Shown here in pieces: positions 1 through 7,211 of a DNA stretch of 14,007 bases. Position 1 is the stretch's first letter. Each line of letters begins with the position of its first letter. Source of the DNA: Lentisphaerota bacterium (lineage in GTDB: Bacteria > Verrucomicrobiota > Kiritimatiellia > RFP12 > UBA1067); the NCBI GenBank assembly GCA_022839525.1, contig JALHET010000041.1:1-14007 (forward strand). The letters run 5' to 3'. Below the pieces are notes generated by a model. That model had not been told where the DNA came from. It made no database searches and saw only the letters and a list, made by a program, of their open reading frames with translations. The position numbers and the translations under genes were made by a program.

Positions 1-2763
1 CGTTGCGGGCACCTCAAAAGAGTGATCCGCGCCGGCCGGATTCGCGAACTCTGCCGCAAGCCCCACACGGCTGACCTCACGCCGCTCCTTCTGCCGCCAT
101 ACCCCTTCCAGCAAACTCGGGCTCGCCTCAACCATCCGAACCACACCCGCCTGTGTTGCGGCAAACCAGAACCGGCCGTCTTGCTCAAGCACGTCGCCGC
201 ACACGATGTCGCCGCCATGTTTCGGATCATACACGAGCATTTCCGGTTCAGACCACTGAAGGGCACCGTTGCTATCGAGCTGGCCGCCCATGAGGAAAAC
301 CGGCACATGCCCGCTCTGCGGCGGCACAGCGGAATTCCGGTAACATGCCAAAAAACGCCCCGGCCGGGTTCTGAACACGTTGACGCCCGCACAATCCGCT
401 TTGATCACCCGCTGCCCAGCCCCATAGGTCATACGCTCCGGTAACGTCCATGTGCGCCCGCCGTCACGGCTGACACTCTGCGCCGGCAAACCTTCCGTAC
501 GATACGCGCAAAACAGCGTGTTGCTGCCGAGGGCGACAAGATGATGCCCCCTCTGAACCGGCCCGAACTCGGGATTGCGGATACCGTTTCCACTTTCCGG
601 CAGCACGGTGAACCGTACCCGTCCCGCATTACGCTCGGCCAGGATGTTGTCGGACACCGCCAACCAGCCCTCGTCCTCCGCCCCTCCTTCCGCCCGTGTG
701 GTGAACGCGACACACACGCCTCCATCCGAAACCACCGGTTTTCCGAGCCCCCCGAACCTGTGCGCCGCCGTGCCGGCAGCCCGGAACGGAATGCGGTTCC
801 TTTCCCGCGCCCATGTCGCTCCGCCGTCATCAGAATGTTTGAAAAAACACCCGCCCCGCGCCGACGATTCCACTCGGTTGGTCTGCCCGGGTATCGCCGC
901 AACCGTGTCGCCCCCGTCCGTATAAAACGCATAGATCCGGTCAAACGGCGTCACCAAACAGGCCGCGCATCTTTCGCCAGACCCTTTTGCCGAAGCGATC
1001 TCGACCGGCGGCGACCAGGTTTTCCCCTTGTCCCGGCTGACCGTCGACACCACACGCTGTCCTGCCGCCTTCGCGCCGCCTGAACCGGCCGTCGTCAGCA
1101 CACACACCCACGAGCCGTCACGCAGCACACCCAGAGAGGGGTGCCCGCAGCCGGTTCCGGCAGGAATCAGCAACCCGCTTGCCATCTGACGCGGGTCATT
1201 ATCCGGCACCCTCGCAGACTGGCGTGCGGCATCCGGCACATTGCAGAGGAACTGCTCCGGCGCCAGCGGCCCGTCCGACACCCGCCAGCAGTCCATACCC
1301 CCCACGTAGGAATGTGAGAATGATACCCTCCCACCCAAGGTGAAATCCCGCCACCCGTGTGACCGGTCCGGAGCCGCCGGGTTCCTGATCTCCCCCTGGG
1401 GTACCCCGTCCAGAAACAGCTCCCACACCCCGCAACCGCCACGCAAGTGATCGTAGACCAGCGCCACATGAGACCATCCCGTGTTTCCTGAAACTTCGGC
1501 ACTGTGAAAGAACCGTTCAAACTGCAACCGTCCGCCTTGGTTCACGTCGCTGACATGTAGATGGAAACGCACCCCGCCCTCATCCGGACGCAACGACAGT
1601 GTCCACCCGTTCGAATCGTCGCGCGCCCCAGCCAAACACCAGTAACGTTCCCCCGGATTCCCCTCTTTCCTGAACCACCCTTCCACCGTGAAGCTGTTGG
1701 TAAGATCACACCGCAACCCCAAGTCCGGTGCAGCCAGAAGGCTGCGCCGGCCAAGCTCCCCCTCAAGACGCACGCTGCCCGAGTTTGTCCGCATATCGCG
1801 GACTCCGCGGCCAAACGGCGGCTGACGGCCGTAAACGCGAGCTACCGCCTGCTCGGCAGAACCTGAAACGCCGCCATCCTTACCCGGACAAAGCGTGTAG
1901 CCCCCGCCCGCCTTGTCAGTAAGATCCAGCCCTCCTCCCTCAACCGTGTCCAACGGCCAATACGCCAGCGTCCTTACCGCCGATGCGCTCAAAAAACGCG
2001 AGGCCGGCAGAACCCCGTCACTCACCCGCCAGAGATTTACCTGACCCTCGAATGTGCCCCCGCGCGCGCTCCCGGCAAGCACGAAATTCTCAAACCCCTG
2101 AGAAACGGCGGGCTTCACGGTATTGGTCACCGTTCCGCGTGCCGTCCCGTCCACAAACAGTTCCCAAACCCCCATCGCGGCGCGCGCGGCATCATACACC
2201 ACGGCCACATGCATCCAATCATAATCGCCCGACACGTCCGACGCTTGGAAACATTGGTCGAACACAAGCCGATCCTGCGGACAATCCGCACGGACATGGA
2301 AGCGCGTCTTGCCGCCTTCGGTGCGCAACGACACGCCCCATCCCGCCCCTGACGCCTGTTCGGCACCGAAAAGGAGGAAGCGCCCGCCCGGCGCCGGATC
2401 ACACGCCTTTCGCAACCACCCTTCAACCGTGAAACTGCGCGTCAAACCCAGCCGGCGCCCCAAACCGGGCGCGCACAGGAACGCATGTCCTCCCGCCCCG
2501 AAGAACGCAGAACCGTTGTTGGCGCGGATGCCGCGCGTCGCCACCGGAAGCCCCCCCCACCCCGGCACAACGGCCAGCGGCCTGCGGAAGGACAGGGAGA
2601 CCTCACCCTGGCGCATTTCAAAAACATAATTGGTTCCCGCCGCGTTTCGGAGATCCACCCCCGCGGAAAAACCATTTAAATACCAGTAAGCCAACGTATC
2701 CGCACTCGCGCAGCGCACACCCAAGGCCACACAGATAACGAGCATCAACTTCCGCTTCAACAT
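1..2763 (-). CDS. Secreted double-LamG, sialidase-fold (BNR/Asp-box) protein, 3' end missing
   Basis: The frame is open from ATG at 2763 to the window edge: 921 residues, no stop seen. Residues 1-21 look like a Sec signal peptide (basic MLKRK, hydrophobic core, CASA|D), so the protein is probably secreted. Two homologous LamG/concanavalin-like domains follow, at about 24-252 and 266-500. They share LAYW (W27, W269), SFTVEGW (110-116, 357-363), a HVAVVYD-type motif, GVWELF(V/L)DG and WRVSDG (W245, W493). From about 530 the sequence resembles the six-bladed sialidase fold of the BNR_2 type, with three Asp-boxes: SRDKGKTW (576-583), SDDGGATW (644-651) and SRDGGRTW (765-772). LamG domains usually bind carbohydrate, so a role in glycan or glycoprotein degradation is inferred. 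True sialidase activity is unproven, because I could not place a clear FRIP motif or arginine triad. The start overlaps the upstream corrinoid gene by 7 bp (ATGTTGA), with GAGGAG 5 bases upstream. An alternative start is Met7. Confidence 0.85.
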   Translation of the reverse strand, partial: MLKRKLMLVICVALGVRCASADTLAYWYLNGFSAGVDLRNAAGTNYVFEMRQGEVSLSFRRPLAVVPGWGGLPVATRGIRANNGSAFFGAGGHAFLCAPGLGRRLGLTRSFTVEGWLRKACDPAPGGRFLLFGAEQASGAGWGVSLRTEGGKTRFHVRADCPQDRLVFDQCFQASDVSGDYDWMHVAVVYDAARAAMGVWELFVDGTARGTVTNTVKPAVSQGFENFVLAGSARGGTFEGQVNLWRVSDGVLPASRFLSASAVRTLAYWPLDTVEGGGLDLTDKAGGGYTLCPGKDGGVSGSAEQAVARVYGRQPPFGRGVRDMRTNSGSVRLEGELGRRSLLAAPDLGLRCDLTNSFTVEGWFRKEGNPGERYWCLAGARDDSNGWTLSLRPDEGGVRFHLHVSDVNQGGRLQFERFFHSAEVSGNTGWSHVALVYDHLRGGCGVWELFLDGVPQGEIRNPAAPDRSHGWRDFTLGGRVSFSHSYVGGMDCWRVSDGPLAPEQFLCNVPDAARQSARVPDNDPRQMASGLLIPAGTGCGHPSLGVLRDGSWVCVLTTAGSGGAKAAGQRVVSTVSRDKGKTWSPPVEIASAKGSGERCAACLVTPFDRIYAFYTDGGDTVAAIPGQTNRVESSARGGCFFKHSDDGGATWARERNRIPFRAAGTAAHRFGGLGKPVVSDGGVCVAFTTRAEGGAEDEGWLAVSDNILAERNAGRVRFTVLPESGNGIRNPEFGPVQRGHHLVALGSNTLFCAYRTEGLPAQSVSRDGGRTWTLPERMTYGAGQRVIKADCAGVNVFRTRPGRFLACYRNSAVPPQSGHVPVFLMGGQLDSNGALQWSEPEMLVYDPKHGGDIVCGDVLEQDGRFWFAATQAGVVRMVEASPSLLEGVWRQKERREVSRVGLAAEFANPAGADHSFEVPAT

Positions 2764-3401
2764 TCCACTCCTCGCGTCTCACCGGCAACCAGACGCAGAG
2801 CCAACTGCGCCGCAGAGGCCGCATCAGGCGAATATCCGTCCGCCCCGATCTCCTCGCAGAAGGCCTGAGTCACCGGCGCGCCGCCGATGATAACCTTGGC
2901 GGCTATTCCGCTCGCCCTGACCGCCTCAACGACCGCCCGCATGTTCACCATCGTCGTCGTCAGCAGGGCTGACACGCCAATGATCTGCGCCCGGTGTTCC
3001 CGCGCAAGCTGGACAAACGTCTCCGCCTTCACGCCGATGCCGGCATCGATAACCGTGAAGCCCGCACCCTCAAGCATCATGCCCACCAGATTTTTGCCGA
3101 TGTCGTGCAAATCACCCATGATGGTGCCGATCACCGCCGTTGCCACCGGCTCAACACCGGCCGCCACCAGATACGGTTTCAAGCGTTCGGCCCCCTGTTT
3201 CATCGCCCGCGCCGCCAGCAACACCTGCGGCACGAAAATCTCGCCTTTTTTAAACTTCTCACCGATGATGCTCATGCCCTGGCACAACCCGTCATTCAGT
3301 ATCTCCTCGGCTCCCGTTCCTTGTTGTAAGGCCTGCTCCACGCCCGCCACCACCTCTGGGGCACGCCCCCGGATCAGCGACTCACGAATCTGACCGATCA
3401 T
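2757..3401 (-). CDS. Corrinoid (B12)-binding protein of methyltransferase systems (MtbC/MttC/MtaC-like)
   Basis: This 214-residue protein has the standard length and two-domain layout of corrinoid proteins from methylamine, methanol, betaine or methoxy-compound methyltransferase systems. Residues 1-85 form the helical cap, with the typical segments IIGEKFKKGEIFVPQ and LLAARAMKQG. The B12-binding Rossmann-like domain follows. GDLHDIGKN at 96-104 carries the DxHxxG motif, with His99 as the expected lower cobalt ligand; SALLTTTM (144-151) and GGAPVT (173-178) are the usual cofactor-cradling motifs. In the family, a substrate-specific methyltransferase methylates Co(I), and a second enzyme passes the methyl group to tetrahydrofolate or coenzyme M. 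Neither partner is in this window, nor is a reductive activator, so the substrate cannot be named. A GGGAG ribosome site precedes ATG at 3401. The gene sits 33 bp after a coiled-coil gene and overlaps the LamG-sialidase gene, so it is almost certainly co-transcribed with both. Confidence 0.92.
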   Translation of the reverse strand: MIGQIRESLIRGRAPEVVAGVEQALQQGTGAEEILNDGLCQGMSIIGEKFKKGEIFVPQVLLAARAMKQGAERLKPYLVAAGVEPVATAVIGTIMGDLHDIGKNLVGMMLEGAGFTVIDAGIGVKAETFVQLAREHRAQIIGVSALLTTTMVNMRAVVEAVRASGIAAKVIIGGAPVTQAFCEEIGADGYSPDAASAAQLALRLVAGETRGVEC

Positions 3402-3434
3402 CCTTTTCTCCCTTACAAAACACGCATCTGCCTT

Positions 3435-4955
3435 TCACCGCTTTAGCCGCATCCAAGACGCCAGTTTGGCGTTCCGGGCCTCCGACGACTGAATCGCGTC
3501 GGGGGTGGTGGGCTTTAACCCCTTCTCAAGCGTCTCGATGCGCATCAGCAACGCCTGCTGGCTGCTCTGATACTGCTCGCGCTCTGCCTCGCGGTTCTTC
3601 CGCTCATCCGCCAACTCCTGTTCCCGCTTCCGTAGAACCTCTTCCACCTCATGGAGGCGCCGACTGGTCTTCTCGCCCTCCGCTGCCTGCCCCAGCAGTT
3701 TTTCCGACTCCGCTTCCAGCACACGCAGTTTGCGCTGCATGCCGCGCTCGCGCTCTTCCGCCTGACTCACCTCGCGCGCGTAGGTGACCCTCAGATTCTC
3801 CAACTCCGTGCGGAGCCGTGCCGCGGTCGGATCAGACGGTTGTTCACGCGCCACGCGCCGCGTCATTTCGGCCGGGCTTCCTCCCATCTGCTTGACCAGA
3901 AGCTGTCGGCGGGCGAGCAACGCCTGTTGCCGCTGGCCTCCTATCTCTTTCAACTGATCCATGTACGTTCGCTCCCGCTCTATACCAGCCGCGAGCTCAT
4001 CAGCCTCCGCCTTCATCAGTTCAAACAAAGCCGCCTGATCCGCAAAAAACCGCGCCGTTTCTTCCGGAGATTGCGCGCAGGCCTTTTCGAGAGCCGCTAT
4101 CTTCTCCTGATAGGCGGCATCGCGCGCATTCGCGTCGTTGAGCAGTTCCACAAACCCCTTTTCCGCTGCACAGGCCTTGTCCTCCGCCTCTGCCACACGC
4201 CGCTCCAGTTCCGCCATACGGCTCGCATGTGCCGCTTCCGCTTCCGCAATCTGCCGCTGAAAACCGGCTGCCTGTTCCGCCGCGGCCGACTCCGACAACC
4301 GCGACCGGTTGTCCGCTTCTTCCAACTGCTGCTCCAGTTTTTTAATCTGCTGCCTCAAAAGCTCCTCTTTGCGGTCACGCGCCCGGTTTTCTTTGTCCGC
4401 ATTTCGCAAACAGGCATCCCGCTGCGCCTCCGCCTCTTTCACAAGGGCCGACAGCACATCCCGCTCGTGCTGCACCGTTTCCAGTGCGCTGGCGTCGGAC
4501 AATTTCGCCAACCGTTCGCGCAACCCGTTGACCATACCCTCCAATTCGCGGACACGCACACGCAAAACCGAATCGGGCAGCGTGTCTTTCGTAGGCTCGT
4601 CCCGTTTCTCATCGCGCCCGGCACCCGTATCCGTATCGACCTCGTCGGAAGAAAGCAACTGGGAACCCTCCGGCACTTTGCCGCTTTTCAGCAACGCCTC
4701 CGCCGCCAAACGGTTTAACGGGCCGCGCAGTTCGCCCTCCCCGTCGTCCACAAACCACCGCATGTCGAGCAACGGCACGGAAACGGCCTGTAGCCACTTC
4801 TTCCGATCCGTCGAAACCTCATGTCCCGGCAAGATGCGCCCCTGCTCCGCCCAGACGATCAACCCCTCTGTAGAAACCGGCCCGAAAACCGTTTCGCCGT
4901 TGATCCGCAGGAACCATTGGCGGGTGTCCTCTGTGTCGTTTTGCGTATCAGCCAT
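3435..4955 (-). CDS. GYF_2-like / coiled-coil protein, paralogue B
   Basis: The product has 506 residues, no signal peptide and no membrane segment, so it is probably cytoplasmic. Residues 13-57 match the bacterial GYF_2 (DUF4339) pattern: W-F-L-R-x-N-G-E, FGPV, an LxxWAEQGRI helix, and a DRKKWLQA end. A second, more divergent copy lies at about 66-103 (MRWFVDDGEGELRGPL, then LLKSGKVPEGSQLLSS). From about 130 to 480 the sequence is an almost unbroken coiled coil rich in Glu, Ala, Arg, Gln and Lys heptads. It ends in a short basic tail (WMRLKR). The gene immediately upstream has the same architecture, so the two form a tandem paralogous pair 23 bp apart. GYF domains in eukaryotes bind proline-rich peptides; what the bacterial GYF_2 domain binds is not settled, and I assign no function. 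A GGTGA site about 7 bases before ATG supports the start. Confidence 0.85.
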   Translation of the reverse strand: MADTQNDTEDTRQWFLRINGETVFGPVSTEGLIVWAEQGRILPGHEVSTDRKKWLQAVSVPLLDMRWFVDDGEGELRGPLNRLAAEALLKSGKVPEGSQLLSSDEVDTDTGAGRDEKRDEPTKDTLPDSVLRVRVRELEGMVNGLRERLAKLSDASALETVQHERDVLSALVKEAEAQRDACLRNADKENRARDRKEELLRQQIKKLEQQLEEADNRSRLSESAAAEQAAGFQRQIAEAEAAHASRMAELERRVAEAEDKACAAEKGFVELLNDANARDAAYQEKIAALEKACAQSPEETARFFADQAALFELMKAEADELAAGIERERTYMDQLKEIGGQRQQALLARRQLLVKQMGGSPAEMTRRVAREQPSDPTAARLRTELENLRVTYAREVSQAEERERGMQRKLRVLEAESEKLLGQAAEGEKTSRRLHEVEEVLRKREQELADERKNREAEREQYQSSQQALLMRIETLEKGLKPTTPDAIQSSEARNAKLASWMRLKR

Positions 4956-4978
4956 AACAAGTCACCGTCTTTCCAGTC

Positions 4979-6241
4979 TCACTTTTTTTTCGCGAAGAAG
5001 TTCTTCCCGTGCGCGCCGAGACGTTCCAGTTCGCGCCGCGCCTGATGTTCAAGCTCTGCCAGCGAGAGTCCCGGTTTCGCCCGGCTGGCATAATTCACGA
5101 CCGGGGGTTTTCCGGACACCGGCTCCGTTCGCTCAGGAGGCAACACTTCCACCTCCAGCGGCTTGTCCTCCCGCGGCGGACGCGCGGGAGGTTTGCGCTC
5201 CCGCTCAAGCGGTTCAGCCTCTACAGCCTCCTCCTCCGCCGGAGGCTCACCCGGAACGTCCAGCGCGTCCAGCGCCTGACGCGCCAACGCGCGTGCGGTA
5301 TCCCTCCGCCGCCGCGCCTCCTCCAGTTCCGCCCGGGCCGCCGCCAACTCTTTCTTCAACGCCTCCGTCTGCCGCGTTTCGCTTTCCAACTCGCGCTTCA
5401 CCGCATCCCGCGCTTCCGCCGCCGCCTCGCCCGTAACATGAGCCTGCCTAGCCGCCTGCCGCGCCTCCTCCAACTCGGCCTTCGCCGCTTCCAGCCCTGC
5501 ACTCAAAGCCAGCACCTGCTTTTCGGCAGCCTCCCGCAACTCCGCGGCATGTTCCGCACCGGCCAGCGCGCCCTCAAGTTCGGCAATGCGGCCCGCCCCT
5601 TCAGCCACACGGGCTTCTGCACGCTTAACCGCCGCCTGCAAGGTCTGCCTCTCGGTCTCGAACCGCTGTGCCTGCGCATCCCAAGCCGCCTTCTGCGCCT
5701 CGCGCTCGGCCTGTATCTTTGCCAGCGCCTCAGACGCCCGCGTCTGATCCTTGCGCGACTGGTTCAGTTCCTTCTCGGCTGCCGCCATCTGCTCGCGCAG
5801 CTTCAGAAGCTGCCGCTCAAGGTCAGCCGACTTCGCCTGCGACTCGTCGATCCGCGCAGACAACTCCAGGCGCTCCTGCGACTCGCGCTGGGCACGCGCC
5901 TCCTGTTCGCGGCGCTCCCCGAATCCGCTGCGCACAAAAAATGCGGCCTGCCCCGTTAACGCCCCCTCTTTGGACAGTTCCTCCATCGCCACTTGATGGA
6001 TCGGCCCGTAAAACGTGCCGGGCGTGACTTCCGCCACCCAATCCATTTCCAGCCCGCGCTGCGAGGTGGCAAGCTTCCAGTCTGTCCCATTCCCGGAGAC
6101 CTCATTGGTGGGTGCCAGCCTGCCGTCGCGCGCCCACGATTTGAGCGTCTCGAAATCGACGGGGCCGAAGCGTTCGCCCTGCTCGTTCCGGACAAGCCAA
6201 ACGTTCCTGCCGCCCGCAACCTGTTGTGTTGTTTTGGCCAC
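4979..6241 (-). CDS. GYF_2-like / coiled-coil protein, paralogue A, with proline-rich C-terminal segment
   Basis: The frame could begin at TTG 6298, but I choose GTG at 6241 (420 residues). TTG 6298 lies between the -35 and -10 boxes of the predicted promoter. The GTG has AAAGG about 7 bases upstream, and the resulting N-terminus (MAKTTQQ) resembles that of the downstream paralogue (MADTQND). Residues 14-60 form a GYF_2-like domain (VWLVRNEQGERFGPV, an LKSWARDGRLAP helix, a GTDWKLA end). A second divergent copy spans about 67-106 (DWVAEVTPGTFYGPI, LSKEGAL). Residues 110-320 are a charged coiled coil. Residues 329-381 are rich in Pro and Glu, including GEPP, KPPARPP, LPPE and GKPP. The tail is basic (GKNFFAKKK). 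No signal peptide or membrane segment is seen once the GTG start is used. It is the first gene of the left-hand unit. Function is unknown; a scaffold role with its paralogue is inference. Confidence 0.83.
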   Translation of the reverse strand: MAKTTQQVAGGRNVWLVRNEQGERFGPVDFETLKSWARDGRLAPTNEVSGNGTDWKLATSQRGLEMDWVAEVTPGTFYGPIHQVAMEELSKEGALTGQAAFFVRSGFGERREQEARAQRESQERLELSARIDESQAKSADLERQLLKLREQMAAAEKELNQSRKDQTRASEALAKIQAEREAQKAAWDAQAQRFETERQTLQAAVKRAEARVAEGAGRIAELEGALAGAEHAAELREAAEKQVLALSAGLEAAKAELEEARQAARQAHVTGEAAAEARDAVKRELESETRQTEALKKELAAARAELEEARRRRDTARALARQALDALDVPGEPPAEEEAVEAEPLERERKPPARPPREDKPLEVEVLPPERTEPVSGKPPVVNYASRAKPGLSLAELEHQARRELERLGAHGKNFFAKKK

Positions 6242-6282
6242 AATCACACCTTTTGCTGAAATGACTAAAATAACAAGAAATG

Positions 6283-6311
6283 AGTGTAATAGACGCAACG
6301 CACATTCTCAA
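6283..6311 (-). promoter_or_regulatory. Sigma70-like promoter of the GYF/corrinoid/sialidase unit
   Basis: On the minus strand a -35-like TTGAGA (6311-6306, five of six consensus bases) is followed after exactly 17 bases by TACACT (6288-6283, four of six). This lies in the only clearly AT-rich gap of the window. The predicted start near 6276 leaves a leader of about 35 bases before GTG 6241. It sits downstream of an intrinsic terminator, as expected for a new unit. The call rests on sequence pattern only. Confidence 0.5.
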
Positions 6312-6368
6312 CCCCTTTCACCCGCAAATCTATCGCGTTTAAAACGGACGCGGCCAAAGATACCCGCC

Positions 6369-6416
6369 AAAAAACGGAAAGGGCGACCGGCAAACGAACC
6401 GTTCGCCGCATCGCCC
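6369..6416 (-). terminator. Intrinsic (rho-independent) terminator after the discoidin-like gene
   Basis: Read on the minus strand, GGGCGA (6416-6411) pairs with TCGCCC (6386-6381). Inside it, after a TG/G internal loop, CGGCGAACG pairs with CGTTTGCCG (one G-U) around a GTT loop, giving about 15 pairs. A tract of T, TTTCCGTTTTTT (6380-6369), follows at once. It lies 37 bases after the stop of the discoidin-like gene and well before the next promoter. Confidence 0.8.
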
Positions 6417-6422
6417 GTATCT

Positions 6423-6447
6423 TCACGCAAACGTTTGCCTTGCGTGA
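6423..6447. promoter_or_regulatory. LacI/PurR-like palindrome inside an 8-bp hairpin
   Basis: GCAAACGTTTGC (6427-6438) is a perfect 12-bp palindrome. Extended to 6425-6440, it matches the enterobacterial PurR operator ACGCAAACGTTTGCGT at 15 of 16 positions; LacI-family operators in general have this central CG form. The same stretch also offers an alternative hairpin, TCACGCAA/TTGCGTGA (6423-6430 with 6440-6447, 9-base loop), in the 3' untranslated region of the discoidin-like gene. It could be an operator about 112 bp upstream of the -35 box at 6306-6311, an RNA-end stabilising hairpin, or chance. Confidence 0.35.
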
Positions 6448-6453
6448 CCCGGC

Positions 6454-7122
6454 TTATGGTTTGCCGTACACTTCGACTTCGGTGTAGTGGTTCATCTCAT
6501 TCGAAGTGTTACCGTTGCTGTAGAAGCGGACATAACGCCCCTTCACGCCGTTGATGGCGAACGGGCGCCCGTTGTTGTCCTCGACGTACTCCTTCTCTTT
6601 GCCCTCGCCGAGCTTGGAAGAATTGTCGTGGTCGTTATTGAAGACGGTCACCACGCCGTCAATGAAGTCGGGGTCGTTTGAGATCTGACAGATCACGTCG
6701 CGGTAGACACGCGCTTCGCCGTGATAATGCCACACACACGCCGCGTAGATCTCCTTCTCCTTGCCCAGATCGACCTGAACCCACTGCGTTTTCGGGCCGA
6801 GCTCGACATAGGTCGCCGCATCGTGCTCTTTATCGCCGTCCGTAATGAACGTGAGTTCGCCGATGATCGGCTCGGGATCGCTCGACGTCACCTTGCAGTT
6901 TCTCGAAAGCACCTTGTCTGCACCAACCGGAACATCGATCGGCGGACGCGGCTTTCCCCCGCGGGCCGGCTCCAGGTTCGGCGAGCGGATGTCTTTCGGC
7001 GTACCCGTGAACTGCGGCTTGGGCAGTTCGATCTTGAGCTGTACTTTGGCGGCGTCCTGCGCACTTGCCGACACGGCAAGTCCGGCCAGCACGACCGTCA
7101 GCATCATTCCATTGAGTTTCAT
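6454..7122 (-). CDS. Secreted discoidin-like (F5/8 type C, galactose-binding-fold) protein
   Basis: The product has 222 residues when started at ATG 7122, which has AAGGAG six to eight bases upstream and gives a clean signal peptide (MKLNG, hydrophobic stretch, SASAQ). A longer in-frame start at 7182 would put a hydrophilic stretch before the signal and is rejected. After a Pro-rich linker (residues 33-64), residues about 73-220 form a discoidin-like beta-sandwich: ITDGDK (93-98), WVQVDLGKEKEI (114-125), a WHYHGEARVYRDV segment, RYVRFYSNG (196-204) and the terminal NHYTEVEVYG. Such domains bind carbohydrate or surfaces; the ligand here is unknown. NNDHDNS (162-168) resembles a metal-binding loop, which is inference only. 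It is the last gene before the strong terminator. It lies 89 bp after apbE across a 9-bp tandem repeat, so it may be the end of the cytochrome unit or have its own promoter. Confidence 0.87.
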   Translation of the reverse strand: MKLNGMMLTVVLAGLAVSASAQDAAKVQLKIELPKPQFTGTPKDIRSPNLEPARGGKPRPPIDVPVGADKVLSRNCKVTSSDPEPIIGELTFITDGDKEHDAATYVELGPKTQWVQVDLGKEKEIYAACVWHYHGEARVYRDVICQISNDPDFIDGVVTVFNNDHDNSSKLGEGKEKEYVEDNNGRPFAINGVKGRYVRFYSNGNTSNEMNHYTEVEVYGKP

Positions 7123-7153
7123 GTGTCTCTCCTTTGTTGCTCTGTTCATGTTT

Positions 7154-7198
7154 GTCCGGACTGTCCAACCCGTCAGACCCATCCGACTGGTCAGACCC
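7154..7198. repeat. Five degenerate 9-bp tandem repeats in the apbE/discoidin gap
   Basis: Five contiguous 9-mers start at 7154, 7163, 7172, 7181 and 7190. On the plus strand they begin GTCC or GTCA (once ATCC), and units 3 and 5 are identical (GTCAGACCC). The minus-strand consensus is NNGTCNGAC. The array is intergenic, beginning 13 bases after the apbE stop and ending about 30 bases before the next start. A related array lies at 10932-10958. Confidence 0.7.
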
Positions 7199-7211
7199 TA
7201 AAATCTCTCGC

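Noticed and set aside
3651..4718. Plus-strand open frame of 355 codons opposite GYF paralogue B
   Set aside because: Composition (Arg, Leu, Phe, His-rich) is what results from reading a Glu/Ala-rich coiled-coil gene backwards. It has no domain and no ribosome site.
4979..4992. A8G run at the end of paralogue A as a programmed -1 frameshift site
   Set aside because: The shifted frame adds only about six codons before a stop, does not fuse with the next gene, and no stimulating hairpin is seen.
6242..6298. Hydrophobic N-terminal extension of paralogue A from TTG 6298, suggesting a signal peptide
   Set aside because: The TTG lies within the predicted promoter spacer, upstream of the likely transcription start. 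GTG 6241 matches the paralogue N-terminus and has a ribosome site.
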